Source: Megamerina dolium
Lineage: Eukaryota > Arthropoda > Insecta > Diptera > Megamerinidae
Reading direction: 5' to 3'
Assembly (NCBI GenBank): GCA_963854835.1
Contig: OY978525.1
Coordinates: 5,475,501 to 5,539,500, forward strand
DNA length: 64,000 bases
Part shown: positions 12,466 through 26,430 of the stretch, in pieces
Numbering within the stretch: position 1 is the stretch's first letter
Layout of the letters: each line of letters starts with the position of its first letter
Made by a program: the position numbers and the translations under genes
The notes under the pieces: generated by a model
Told to the model about the DNA's origin: nothing
Databases searched by the model: none
What the model saw: only the letters and a program-made list of their open reading frames with translations

Positions 12466-13289
12466 CAGGGTGATTTTTTAAGAGCTTTCGGATTTGATTT
12501 AAAAAAAATATGAAATCTTTGCTAGAGTCGATAGAATGATCTATATAATTCAATGTTTAAAGATGATTTCATGTAAATGTTGACCGCGACTGCTCCTCAA
12601 ATGGTTCATACGCTGGGTCTAATTTTGACATACTCTCTCCAACATATCGGCAGGTATCTCACGAATAAATACTTCAATATTGGCTTCCAATGCGTTAACC
12701 GTTGCGGGCTTGTCGCTATAGACATGAGCCTTAACATAGCCCACAAAAAATAGTCTGAAGGCCTTAAATCGCATGATCTAACCGGCAAATTGACCGGCCC
12801 CAAACGTGAAATAAACTGTCCATAGAACTCGCCTCTCAATTGGGCCATTGTTTCGCATGCTTGTGGCATGTGGCTCCGTCTTGCTGAAACCACATGTCAG
12901 CCAAGTACAGCTTTTCCATTTTGGGCAAAAAAAAGTGTGTAAACATCGCACGGTAGCGCTCGCCATTCACAGTAACGTTCTTGCCTTAGTCGTCTTTGAA
13001 AAAGTACGGTCCAATGATGCCACCGGCCCATAAACCACACCAAATACGGCAATTTTGATTGTACACATTCAACCAGAAATGAGCTTCGTCGCTTAACACA
13101 AGAAAGTGCACGAAGCACTTTCTTAACCGAGCATGAATTTTGATAGTAAAATTCAATAATCTGCAAGCGTTTTTCGTTTGTAAGTCGATTCATGGTTAAA
13201 TTATACACCCAACTGAACACGTTTGACAATAACATGTTCCATGAAAACAGCTGTGGTGCCAAAAACAGTGTTGCCAAAAAATCACCCTG
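12466..13289 (-). mobile_element. Internally deleted Tc1/mariner-like element with both ends
   Basis: The ends are perfect 14-bp inverted repeats (CAGGGTGATTTTTT at 12466-12479 and its complement at 13276-13289), flanked by TA at 12464-12465 and 13290-13291, as expected for this superfamily. On the minus strand an N-terminal helix-turn-helix piece (MNRLTNEKRLQIIEFYYQNS) joins abruptly to catalytic-domain pieces (GGIIGPYFF-type, then RSCDLRPSDYFLWA). Several hundred bases present in full members of this insect family are missing, and frames are broken. It is non-autonomous. Confidence 0.88.
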
Positions 13290-13357
13290 TAATGCAATGT
13301 AATGTATACAAATGCATACAGCCACATTTCTTTGCTTTTACTATTATTACATTTCTA

Positions 13358-13381
13358 GTTGTTGTTGTTGTTGTTGTTGTT
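13358..13381. repeat. (GTT)n microsatellite
   Basis: Eight GTT units just downstream of the Tc1/mariner-like element. The sequence from 13292 to about 13780 holds nothing else I can identify. Confidence 0.8.
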
Positions 13382-13779
13382 ATTGTCGATTTGAAATATT
13401 GCATATTTTGTGTCGATAAAGCAGTGCATCTCAATGAGCATTACATGTATTGAATTGTAAATGCATTTGCATTTGATTTCCTTTGCCATTCGTTTGTTTG
13501 TTTCCTTTTTACTCCTGATGTTGGTGTTTTCTTATACTTGCATATTGTACACAATTTTGCTTTAACTTCACTCATTTTATTGAATATGCACAATAATTTA
13601 TATAGTGCATTTTGTATTGAAAATTATTTTCAACAGCAAAAGCAAAATGTAGTGAAGAAAGTTAATTTTTTAAGTTCGGTTAAGTACGAATGTAAAAAGT
13701 AGGAATTTCTTCATAAGGAAGTACAAAGAAATTTCTGATTTGTATCTGACAACTTTTTAGTTTTAACCGACACTATGAA

Positions 13780-14830
13780 AGCATTGATTTTGTAGGGGAG
13801 CCCCTCTAAGAAGTGGTGATAAATACTAAGTGTATTTGAAGGTATTATTGGAAAGGGAAATTCAATGGGGGTGACTTATACATTTCATCGTTCTATGGGG
13901 TATTCTGGGACAGCTATTGTTGATTTTCTAGTGTTCTAGCGATCATTTTGTATGGGTACCCGCTTAAGGAATGAAGATCGGGAGTAATAATGTATGGAAA
14001 GAAATGTTGAGAAGAAGAAGAAATGTTGAATTAGTTACAATTTTGTCGCTTTAGAGGTAATCCCTGTTAAGTTTTAGAGTTATTTGTCGATTTTCAAATG
14101 TTTTTTCGGTCATTTTACAAGGGAGTTCCCTTAAGAGGTGGAGATAGGTGATAAGTACATTAGGCAGAAATGTTAAGGAAGAAAAATCAATGTATGTGAA
14201 TTCTATATTGTACCGCTCTAAAGGCGATTTCTGTGTAGATTTAGGGCTTTTTGTCGATTTTCAGTTTACTTTCGATCAGTTTGTATGAAAGCGCCCACCA
14301 ACGGGTGGAGAAGTGAGGTAAATAAGTTTAGAAAAAATGTTGAAAAGGCAAACTTAAAAGGTGTCTGTTATATTACTCACTGCTCTGAGAGCGAATGGCG
14401 GGTAACTTCGACTTCAAAATGTTTTTCGGTCATTTTGTATGGAGGACCACTTGAGGCATCAAGATATGGGGTAGACATATTTGGCGAAAATTTTTTAGAA
14501 AAACGAAAAGCTATCAAATGTTTTACAGCTCTAGTGGCGATTCATGGCTAGCTATTACGGATTTTAGTACTTTTTATGTGCATTTTGTATGGGTATCCTC
14601 TTAAGGGATGAAGATAGGTGATAAGTATATTCAGAAGAAATTTGGAGAAAAAAAAATTAATGAGGATGGCTATACATTTCAACGCGCTAGGGAAGCTTAC
14701 TGGCTATTGTCGATTATGATTTATTATTCGACCATTTTATATGGTGGATGTAGGGTTAATGCAGATAAGTCACATATTTTATCGCTGTAAAGACAATTCT
14801 TGTTCACTTATAGGGTTCTGGGCGATTATG
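13780..14830 (+). repeat. Family-1 tandem array (~150-166 bp units)
   Basis: About seven diverged units, each marked by CATTTTGTATGGG followed by TTAAGGGGTGGAGATAGG and GATAAGTATATTCAG-like sequence. Unit marks lie near 13788, 13946, 14112, 14278, 14430, 14581 and 14733, so the period is 151-166 bases. The most similar arrays are at 29635-30600 and 34750-36065. The same unit is found in minus orientation elsewhere in the window. No coding capacity. Confidence 0.85.
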
Positions 14831-14832
14831 CT

Positions 14833-14956
14833 ACTGGACTTGTTAAAAAAGAATAAGAATAATATATGTATAATTAAAAATCTTTAATTAAAATTGTATT
14901 CTTATAGATCTTTTTCATCTTATGACCCCCTTGACAAAATCCTGGCTACGTCACTG
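14833..14956 (+). repeat. Partial copy of hAT-type MITE
   Basis: GGACTTGTTAAAAA, then TCTTTTTCATC, CCCCTTG and CAAAATCCTGGCTACGTCACTG match the right half of the MITE at 57585-57735. The left end is missing and a poly(A/T)-rich insertion separates the two conserved blocks. Confidence 0.65.
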
Positions 14957-15530
14957 CCTACAATGCTTATATATAGCATTGCTTTTTAATAATAATGTTC
15001 TCACAGAATTAATATACCCAATATTATATTGTAGCGCTAAATCATTCGTGCGATAATGATTTCAATCACACTCCAAGGAGCTATGTAGGTGCATAGATAC
15101 TCTGAAATTGATATTTTGAAGGTTGCTTCTACCTACATAATTATTTTTTAAATTACAATACATATATGCAAAAAATAATAGAAAATCTATTAAATGAAAT
15201 AACTATTCAATTAATGGAAAAAATTTCATTTTATTTTCTAATATATATTCGTACACATAGTTTGTATATATGAATTTGTGAAAATTTTTTTCAATTTATT
15301 GTGATTTAAAAGCTCATATTTTGCTTTAAGTAAATGCTTATCTAAAATTTATTTATTTTTAGTTTAAATTTCAATAGCATGCATTAGAAATTTACTCTAT
15401 GCTGACGCACATTAAATATAATTGCATACTTTTAGGGGCATTATTTCTGTCAAATTTTTATAATAAAGATATTATATTTAAACATTATTTTTTAATTAAT
15501 ATTAAATATTAAATTTTATATAATATTTAC
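14957..15530. other. AT-rich intergenic sequence
   Basis: Very AT-rich (poly T, TTTATT, ATTTAT). No gene seen. The 3' end of maltase A lies just beyond, and TTTATT at 15547-15552 would be its minus-strand AATAAA signal. Confidence 0.5.
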
Positions 15531-15646
15531 AGTTTTATTAAATTTATTTATTCAAATTATGCTAATCACATTATATTCTTTCAATCAATCATATATATAA
15601 AAAGTTCAAGTGTAGCAAATGTCATGACATCGCATCAAGGCACTGA

Positions 15647-17662
<2,016 letters not shown>

Positions 17663-17731
17663 CTATTCGAAAGTAGACATTACTGTCGAACAATTTTGAA
17701 CTAATTTCCATTGCAGCAGCAACTTTACTAG

Positions 17732-17739
17732 CTTTTATA
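17732..17739 (-). promoter_or_regulatory. TATA box of maltase A
   Basis: TATAAAAG on the minus strand lies 94 bases upstream of the start codon, predicting transcription start near 17703-17710 and a leader of about 70 bases. Confidence 0.65.
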
Positions 17740-17929
17740 GTTACAATAAAACATTTGCGCTACCCCGCTACCGCATATCATCTTCAGATAAGAATATACA
17801 TACAAGTGATGAGATATCCAATTAATAATGCTCAAATATTCGTCAAGTTGAATGCTTTGTAAATAAGTAAATACTATAGAAGTTGATTCATTCTTTTCAA
17901 CAATATGCATAGAGTCAATTTTATTATTA

Positions 17930-18712
17930 TTGGGTGTTCGAAAAAGTTCGGTAACAAATTGTTAGTAGATGTCTCTATAATGTAACATCTCTGGTAATAT
18001 TAATTGCATCTGGGTATATTATAGATTGTTTGAAAGTTGTATGTTTGGGTGCCACATGAATTAACATTGAAAATTTTAATGGACCGAATTTCCAATTGCA
18101 ATTCGCTGCTAAAATGGAACGAAATTGAACCATTTCTGAAACGAATGATCACGAGCGATGAAAAGCAGATCATGTATGACAATGATGTATGAATAAGATC
18201 ATGGCCGATGCGAAGTAAAGTTTTCGCAAACGATGGCAAAGGCATGATTGACACCAAGAAAGGTGGTGCTCAGTGTCTGATGGGATTGGAAAGGAATTTT
18301 ACATTATGAGCTGCTACACACTGATCAAACGATTGATTCTGATCTCTACTGATTCTGATCTCTACTCTAGTGTTGTACTCCATCATGACAACACCAGACC
18401 ACAGACATCTTTGACGACCCGGCAAAAACTGAGAGAGCTTGGCTGGGTAGTTTCGATGCCACCACCATATAGCCCAGACCTTGCACCTGTAAATTATCAT
18501 TTGTTTCGATCTCTGCAGCACTCTGTTAATGGATCAGTTTTTCGCTCAGAAAACCTACAAGTTCTACATGGAATAATTGCTTTAACCCCAAAATAGCAAA
18601 AATTTATCGATCAAAATAGCACATATTTGATTTAATAAAGCTCGTTTCAAATATTACAGAAATGTGTTACATTTTTGGTCAAATTTGTAACCGAACTTTT
18701 TCGAACATCCAA
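17930..18712 (+). mobile_element. Decayed mariner between maltases A and B
   Basis: About 30-bp inverted ends (TTGGGTGTTCGAAAAAGTTC on the left; its near complement ends at 18712) are flanked by TA at 17928-17929 and 18713-18714. Inside, the plus strand encodes only the C-terminal part of a mariner transposase. It includes VVLHHDNTRPQTSL (second catalytic Asp region) and PPYSPDLAPVNYHLFRSLQ (third). The N-terminal DNA-binding part is lost and there are many stops. It belongs to a different mariner subfamily from the copy at 3.9 kb. Confidence 0.88.
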
Positions 18713-18714
18713 TA

Positions 18715-19311
18715 TTATTTGTGGAGGTTTTATTTTATTTATTTGTTTTATTTTTCTAAATACTCAAGATCGTAATTATTATTTTTTTCTTAACACAAAT
18801 AAATAAATCTTATCTTTCAAGTAGTTTAGTTTATGTCACAATTTCAAGCAGTAATTTTGTTGAAGTAATATTTTTATATCATTATGTGATTCCGGCTTTG
18901 ATTCATTGCTAGAAAAGTTAGAAGGTTAGAGACCCCGAGTCTTTCATGGAAGTGAAACTGTTGGGTGAGCTGGAAAATACTACGAAAGCCCCCACTAACT
19001 CCTACACAGCACTAATCAGATTTGCGATGATTGTCTTCCAAACAAAGAGCGCTTTTTTTTTTAATTTTCGCTTGAAAAAAAAAAATAAAATAAAATATGA
19101 GAAAATTGCAATTAACTCTCTCAATCGATTAATTGGTCAGTTTATTGTTCTACTGCAGCTGTCATTTCACAAAGTTTTTTGTTTTTTTGTAAATAAAGAT
19201 AGACTACGTTTTAACCGCTCTGAACTATGACTTTATGTAATGTTGAAACAGTTGGTCGAGCTTAAGTAAATAAACAAATAGATCACATGAGAATGTGATC
19301 GCAAACTAAAG
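18715..19311. other. Intergenic, 5' flank of maltase B
   Basis: No gene seen. AT-rich with an A-run near 19075. The 94-codon frame at 18946-19230 has no recognisable domain. Shared regulatory sequence of the divergent A/B pair may lie here and at 17640-17930. Confidence 0.5.
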
Positions 19312-19350
19312 TATTTAAGAACCGACCATCTTTGCGACTAATATCAGTTG
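19312..19350 (+). promoter_or_regulatory. Core promoter of maltase B
   Basis: TATTTAAG at 19312-19319 and an initiator match TCAGTTG at 19344-19350 sit about 32 bases apart, giving a leader of about 42 bases. That leader holds an out-of-frame ATG at 19374 followed by 12 A residues. The resulting 14-codon upstream frame overlaps the true start. Confidence 0.65.
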
Positions 19351-19387
19351 ATTAACGGCTTGTGTGTTAATCAATGAAAAAAAAAAA

Positions 19388-21443
19388 ATGTTTAATATTT
19401 TACCAAAGACATTGACTCTGCTTATCACTTTGGTGGTAAGCTCTAGTTTTGCTGCCGAAAAGGATTGGTATCAAAATGGCAATTTCTATCAGATCTATCC
19501 GCGTTCATTCAGGGATAGTGATGGTGATGGTATTGGTGATTTGAATGGTAAGTTCTATTCTAAGCACAAATTTCAATTTTCTATAATGTCGAATGCAAAA
19601 TGTCTTAGGTGTAACCGAAAAATTGGAATACCTTAAGGATATTGGTATGGATGGTGTTTGGTTATCGCCAATTTTTAAATCACCCATGGCCGATTTTGGT
19701 TATGACATCTCCGACTATAGACAAATTCATGCTGAATATGGTACCGTTGAAGATTTGATACGTTTGCTTGAGAAAGCACATCGACTGGGCTTGCGTATTA
19801 TATTGGATTTTGTACCAAATCATACCAGCGATGAACATGAGTGGTTTATCAAATCGGTAAATGGCGATCCCGATTATCGAGACTTCTACATTTGGCATGA
19901 TGGTGTTATCAATCCAACGACCGGCGAACGTCAGCCGCCAAGCAATTGGATATCGCAGTTCCGCTACAGTGCCTGGGAATGGAATGATGTTCGTCAGCAG
20001 TATTATCTACATCAGTTTGGTGTGAAACAACCCGATTTGAATTATCGCAATCCAGCTGTGGTGCAAGCCATGAAGGATATTCTCAATTACTGGATGGATC
20101 AAGGTATTGATGGCTTCCGCATTGATGCGGTACCTTTTCTCTACGAGAACGAAATCGATCCTCAGACTGGTACTTACCCCGATGAGCCGATTATTGCTGA
20201 TGTCTCCGTATGTCCAGATCCAGATGATTGGTGTCACTTGCAACATTTTTACACCAACTCATTGCCCGAATGTATTGATATGGTCTATCAATGGCGTGAA
20301 GTGGTTGACAATTGGAAGCGTGATCACAATTCCGATACGAAAGTTTTGCTAACCGAAGCCTATACTAGTTTTGAGAATTTAATCGCCATGTATGGCGATG
20401 GCATACGCAACGGTTCGACGGTCCCATTCAATTTTGAAATGCTGGCCGGGCTGAATAATCGCAGTGTTGCTAGCGATTACCAATATTACATTACGCATTG
20501 GTTGTCCAATATGCCAGAAGGTGTTGAGGCCAATTGGGTGCTTGGCAATCATGATAATCGTCGTTTGGCATCACGTTTTGGTGTACAGCGTACCGATCTA
20601 ATGAATATTCTTTTGCAGACATTACCTGGCATTGCTGTTACATATAATGTGAGTATTTGTGGAAGTGGCGCTCTAGTTAACTGCTTCAAGTTGTCTTCTT
20701 GTTTGCTAATCAGGGTGAAGAATACGGCATGGAAGATGTCAACGTCTCATGGGAGGATAGCGTCGATCCACAAGCTTGTAATGCTGATCCATTTACATAT
20801 AATAGTTATTCTCGTGATCCGGCTCGTACACCATTCCGTTGGGATGCATCCAAAAATGCTGGCTTCAGTTCGGCCGATCGTACCTGGTTGCCTGTTGGAC
20901 CTGGATATGAGGTGGAAAATGTTGCAGCTCAATTGGCTGCCGAGAATAGTCATTTGAAAATATTCAAACGTGTAAATGAGCTACGTAAGCAAGAACCCGC
21001 ATTCATTGATGGCAGCTTTGTGCCAAAAGTCATTGATAATGTTCTGATTTATAAGAGGTGTGTGTATTGACGGATCTTATACTCGTACCTATTTTCCTCT
21101 GGCTAAAGTTAATGATGAGTACAATCATATTTTAGACAAGCATCGACTGGTGCTACTTATGTAATTATTCTAAATATTGGTGGTACTGACAAAGTGATCG
21201 ATTTAAGTCAACTCTTCTCGGATGTTCAAGCCAAAGTTGTAGTCGTTGTTAGTTCTATACAATCTGGCATTTCAAATGGGTATTACCAATTAAAATGATC
21301 TTAATGGAGTTTAATTTCAAATCTTCTAAACACTCTCTCTCTTTTACAGTGAAATTCGCAATTCAATTGATTTTGAAGCCAAGGCTTTTGTGGGCTATGT
21401 TGTACGTCTAGTTGATGATAGCGAAATACAGCGTGAAATTTAA
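19388..21443 (+). CDS. Maltase B (alpha-glucosidase, GH13)
   Basis: Exons 19388-19547, 19609-20648, 20714-21057, 21136-21279 and 21350-21443, 593 residues. Start chosen as the ATG ending the A-run: it gives a clean signal peptide ([20 protein letters not shown]) before [20 protein letters not shown]. Motifs are [23 protein letters not shown] (Asp226), LLTEAY (Glu303) and GNHDN (Asp369), so it should be an active secreted alpha-glucosidase. The intron-4 donor is weak (GTATTA) but is supported because it restores the conserved N-G-E junction. Closest in sequence to A ([21 protein letters not shown] shared), consistent with an old divergent duplication. The leader may carry an inhibitory overlapping upstream frame. 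Confidence 0.94.
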
Positions 21444-22540
21444 TTGATGAACATTGTGAAGAGGATAGTATAAAAAAAAGCAAATTATGATGAAAATATA
21501 AATATACTTTTTGTTTCTACAACAATACACCACTTCTGTTCATAATTGAACTTTTATTGAAATCACCAACGAATACAATGAGGGCTTTGTTATAAAAAAT
21601 GCAGTCATGTTTGTTTTTTTTTCCACGAATATTTTTTAAAGGAAAAATATGACAATATATATATTGTTTATTACAGCAGAACATTTAATAAAATACAGAT
21701 TTATAAGTACATAAAGGATACAAAATTGTTTGGTTTTAATCCATTTTTAATGTTCAACAATTATTGATGTTATGGCCTGGCATCCAGCCAGCCAAAGTCA
21801 GTAATAATGGAAGCAATAATAATAATAATTAAAATAATTAAAAAAAAGCATATAATTTTAAAGCTTATCGGTGAAGTGCACATCCGCAGTATTATAAAAA
21901 CAACATGTGCATTTATTTCATAAAAATTCGAAAAGAATTACTATAATAATATTACATACTTTGTTGCATATGGCAAACTTTTTGTATGAAGGTTTCTTCG
22001 TTCATTGGTAGGAACTGGGGGGGGGGAAATAAATCATACATAAATAGCATATACTGTGAGATATGTACTGGATGTTCGTGGTAACCATATTGGATAAATA
22101 ACTCAACACTCAGCTGCGAATTGGTAATGTAAATCCTAGAGTCCACAAAAGTTGCATGTTGTTAGTTATCAGCAGCTTGGAGTAGAAAAAGTGAAACTGC
22201 ATGTTTTTTTTTTCTCACTTAGTAAATATTTAAAAATTGAAAGAAATTCTATAACATATACTTGTATCCATATATGAGCGGTAACTTAGCAAAATTGGAT
22301 AAATCTATTTTGTTCGGTTTTGTTATTTTTGTGTTCTATAAACTGATATCGATTTGACTATACATATATTCTATTCTGAAGAAATATTGTATTTTTTCCC
22401 AAAGAAAACTTAATATAAAAAAACCAATTCCAATTTATTGAAATAATAAAATGAAATATATGATTATTTGTCAAAATCAGTGTATTATTTGTACACATTC
22501 TCATGCCACGCATAATAAATTGTAATTACTATAACCATCT
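21444..22540. other. Intergenic, no gene seen
   Basis: AT-rich. AATAAA at 21687-21692 is a possible poly(A) signal for maltase B, though it is far from the stop; AATATA near 21496 is closer. A run of ten G lies near 22017-22026. No domain-bearing frame. Confidence 0.45.
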
Positions 22541-22544
22541 CTGT

Positions 22545-22640
22545 TCACTGCTAGAGGATGCCAAGTAGAATTGCCAAGCGCAGATAGGTTCTCTAGTACC
22601 TGGACTTTCCACTGGAGGTTGGCTTTTCGTTTTACCGGTA
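22545..22640 (-). mobile_element. Non-LTR 3'-end fragment, inverted
   Basis: GAATTGCCAAGCGCAGATAG, CTTTCCACTGGAGGTTGG and flanking bases match 49,400-49,510, where the 3' part of the same non-LTR family lies in minus orientation. Here the fragment sits immediately before a plus-oriented copy, so the two are head-to-head. Confidence 0.6.
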
Positions 22641-22699
22641 CAAAGAATTTGGAATGTGACAGTGAAATCAGTAAAATTTACCCTGGAACGTAACTTGTG

Positions 22700-24240
22700 T
22701 TTAAGCTGGGAAGCTCTCTAACAATCAGCATATTCATCAGGCTTAAAGGTTTCCGACTCGACTCATGAGACTCGAAAATTCTTCGAGATGATCAAGCGCC
22801 TGAGTGGCGATTTAAATACCGGAGCCTCTTCCTGTCATAACAAAATCATGGGAATCTGGTTACAGATGTCCATTTTGTACTGAGGTTATGGAGGGAACAC
22901 TTCCGCAAATTATTTATGGCGACGTTTCGAACAATTTTGTCAGCTGAGGAGATCTCTGGAACTTCCCAATCACGGATGATGTGTAGATGTTCCACCACCC
23001 GACCATGATGAGATCAAAGAAGCAAATTTTTAGGCTGAAAAACAACAAAGCTGCTGGTGCTGAGGGCTTGCCTGCCGAGTTGTTTAAGACCTGAGGCAAT
23101 GTGCTGTTTAACAGCATGAATCAGCTCATAGGCAGAATAAGGTCAGATGAGAGCATGGTCGATGATTGGAAGATCAGTGTTCTTTGGCCTGTATAGAAGA
23201 AAGGCGACCCCACAATTTGCACCAACTATCGTGGAATATGCCTTCTTAGCATCACATACAATATTCTATCGAGCTTAATGTTCTTAACAACCTAGTTGAA
23301 CCTTATCAGTGTGGTTTCAAACCTGGTAAAACAATGATCGACCAGATTTTCACACTGCGCCAAATCCTGAAGAAGACCTAAGAAAAACAGATCATCATCT
23401 ATTTGTTGACTATAAAGTCACTTTCGACATCCGGTAAGGGATAAGGGATCCCTACACAACAATGTCTGAGTTCATTTGTCTTGGCATAATGACACTGTAT
23501 AACTCCCGGTGTGCAGGGAAATGCGGAAGAACTTCTCTCCGCTACTTAATACTGAATGGAGTTTTAGAAAATCTGATTTGTTGGAAAGGGTCTAAGGATG
23601 AACGAGGGCAAGACGAAGTAACTAGTGTCAACAAGCAAAGAGTTCCGTCATCTTGGATAGTACGCACAGCTGATCGCTACACTTTTGAAGTGTTGAAGGA
23701 CCGTGGAGATATTGCGAAGGATCATTCTAGTTAACAGATGCTACTTTGGGCTAAGTAAGCAATTAAGAAGTCGAGTCTTCTCTCTAGAAATGAAAACCAC
23801 ACTCTACAAGTCTCTCATTGTGCCTGTCCTTATATATGGCGCCGATGCTTGGACATTTTTCACCTTGAAGTTTGCGAGAGAAAAGTCCTGCGCTAGATCT
23901 TTGTACCGATTTGCGTTGATGGCGATTATCAAATATGATACAACCATGGGCTGTATGATCTGTATTCTGACACCGACATAGTAAGGCGCATTAAAATTCA
24001 GCGGCTGCGTTGCGCTAGGTCATATCAAGCGAATGGAAGAATACGCTACGGCGAAGAATGTGTTATATTCGGAGCCCGCCGGTGGACGACACAGAAGCGG
24101 TAGACCGAAACTCCGGGGAAAAGACTAAATACAGGAGAATAGCGAAGGAAAGAGTTGGCGGGCGAAGCATGCCAGTTTCGGTCTAAATCGATTTTCGGTT
24201 GCAATAGCCACATTAGTAAGTAGGTAAGTAAGTAAGATGA
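22700..24240 (+). mobile_element. Decayed non-LTR retrotransposon (reverse transcriptase)
   Basis: Broken plus-strand frames contain reverse transcriptase pieces: a KNNKAAGAEGLPAELFK-type block, DDWKISVLWPV, then NYRGICLLSITYNILS, and further on KTTLYKSLIVPVLIYGADAW. The end has RPKLRGKRL-like basic sequence and a TAAGTAGGTAAGTAAGTAAG tail near 24,215-24,235, typical of short 3' repeats in such elements. Many stops. Same family as the fragment in maltase G intron 4 (shared [13 protein letters not shown]). Confidence 0.8.
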
Positions 24241-25810
24241 ACGAACTGTATGTGAGGTCTTGTTAAATATTCTATTCTAGAGCATATGTTTTTTGCTATA
24301 AACAAAATTCGTCTTAATCTCATGCATTGGCCATTCCATTATATTCATTTCATATTTAAGGTTACTTACTAACCTAAGAAGGTGGACACTAGATACGTAC
24401 TATGTGTTAAATGTCGCATAAAAGCGACCCGAAAAAATAACGACGGTGAAATAAATGGAAATTCTATTAAAATTCATGTCACAATTAAGAGAACTTCTTA
24501 AACATGTCAAAATTATGCGAACTACATTGAATTTAAATTATGTGTATGTATATTATATTTTTGGTGTATGTGTATATACCTTACTTACTTATGTAACACT
24601 GTTTATGGAGTACTAACAGTACATACATATAGTGGGTACATTATATTCCTTGTATACATGTAACTACACCCAACATATTGTCTATGCAGTTGTAACTATT
24701 CATAAATTTATGTAGTCGCGTATCGCGTCAGTTGATGCAATATGACGCTCGGATACTATTCTATTATGGTTAACGTGTTTTGATAATAATAACGACAATG
24801 TTGATGATGGTGATGATGATGATGATGATATATTATGTCATGTCGTTGTCATTCTGCCTCTTACTGACCATCACTGTTGTATGATAAGTGAAGCGTATTA
24901 CTTTCAAGGAGCATATAATACGAAATATATTCATAAATATTTTGAATTCCATGGTGTAGTCGTAAAAATATGCGAGAGTATACCTATGTACATTTAGCAA
25001 CTTAACAACGATGATTTGTAGTTGTTTTTTGACTAGCATTATTCACTGTTGTCCAAACAACAGCTGTTGACAGCTGTTGTAACATTTGGTCTGACATATG
25101 TAGTATGCTTCTAGTAGCATATGTACATACCTAAATGTACCCGTAAATTAATATAATTGTTGATGCCAGCTCTCGCATAAAATTCGATACAAGTGAGAAG
25201 AAAAATATAAACACCAAAAAAGTAATATAATAAACTTTTTATTACTGTTGGATTTTTTGGTTATTGTTTGCGCCTTTTCTGTTCCATTTTTCTTTTTTTT
25301 TTTTTGTTTCTTTATAATGTGATTTTGGTTTTTAATGTGCTCCTTTTTTTTGGTGCTCCACTTTCCTATTGGTTTTTATACACATTCAAATGTTTGTTGA
25401 TCGTAAAATTGTATTTCGTTTATAGGTTCTTGTTGTTAGAAGCTCGTTACAATTTAAAACAGAAGAGAAAAAAACAACAGAAATTAAGACGGGAAAAATA
25501 TTTAAAAAAAAAATTAAATTTTTAAATGACACATAAAATGATGTCTATTTTTCAGCATGTTTGGAAAATCACCTTAAGATTAAAGAATAACAATTCCTTA
25601 CGAATTGATATTTGAAGTTAATCAAGTTCTTAAAGTTGATGGCAGTAAGAATATATTTGGAATTGTAAAGACGAGTCAAAGGTCTATAAATTTTCATAGA
25701 TCAGCAAAAGGTAGGGTACCAAATGGATATTTATAAAATTAATTAAAAAAAATAAAATAATACAATGGAAGCTAATTTGAAAAACAGTTCTCAAGATGAG
25801 TTTATCAAAT
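24241..25810. other. Intergenic, no gene seen
   Basis: AT-rich sequence with a GAT triplet microsatellite at 24802-24830. The 85-codon frame at 25268-25525 is translated T-rich then A-rich sequence. No transposon ends seen. Confidence 0.5.
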
Positions 25811-25814
25811 CTAA

Positions 25815-26115
25815 ATATCACTTATGGCCTGTGTATGGTCCCCATCTGCGGAGCGTCACAAACAATGAAATGTATGTTTCATTTCATTCAGTGAATAGTG
25901 GAGCTTATCTTCCAGTACTATTGTGTGTGCTAAATTTAGCACCTTATTAGAAAAGACATACTTATATTAGCCCGTTATGATCGGCAGAACCCTTGTGACG
26001 TCACATTTTCTAAGCTTTGTCACAGAGCTCTTTTAAATGCATTTTCAGAGCAATTGAACTGCAAGAAGAATTGCCAATTGCTTGCCAGGATTGAACCCCC
26101 ACGACATACAGATCA
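25815..26115 (-). repeat. SINE copy, 5'-truncated
   Basis: Minus-strand copy of the tRNA-derived SINE: B-box GGTTCAATCC (26090s), then CAATTGGCAATTCTTCTTGC, GAGCTCTGTGACAAAGCTTA and the tail CACACAATAGTACTGGAAGA. About 70 foreign bases interrupt the tail near 25840-25905. The A-box is missing because the copy stops at the border of the 123-bp repeat at 26117. Confidence 0.75.
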
Positions 26116-26116
26116 T

Positions 26117-26430
26117 AGTTATCCCTATAGAGATAAAATGTATGACTAACCACTACTCATATTTTGTAAAAAAAAATTTCCGGGAACATAGTGAGAACAA
26201 AATTCAAAAAATCTACAAATTATCCCACAACTGTCCAATAGTTATCCCTATGGTAATAAAATGTATGACTAACCACTACTCATATTTTGTAAAAAAAAAA
26301 AATTCCGGGAACATAGTGAGAACAAAATTCAAAAAATCGACAAATTATCCCACAACTGTCCAATAGTTATCCCTATAGAAATAAAATGTATTTACTCATA
26401 TTTTGTAAAAAAAAATTTCCGGGAACATAT
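26117..26430 (-). repeat. Near-identical 123-125 bp triplication
   Basis: AGTTATCCCTAT starts units at 26117, 26240 and 26365. The first two units differ by only a few bases over 123 bp; the third is deleted after 60-70 bases. Each contains an A-run then TTCCGGGAACATA. The similarity is far higher than in neighbouring repeats, so the duplication is recent. It merges into the family-1 array. Confidence 0.88.

Noticed and set aside
25268..25525. 85-codon frame with a hydrophobic then basic profile, like a small membrane protein
   Set aside because: It is a T-rich tract followed by an A-rich tract; the profile is what such DNA encodes by chance.
26117..26430. CRISPR-like array because of the regular direct repeats
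   Set aside because: The whole unit repeats without unique spacers, and the DNA is from a eukaryote; it is a plain tandem triplication.
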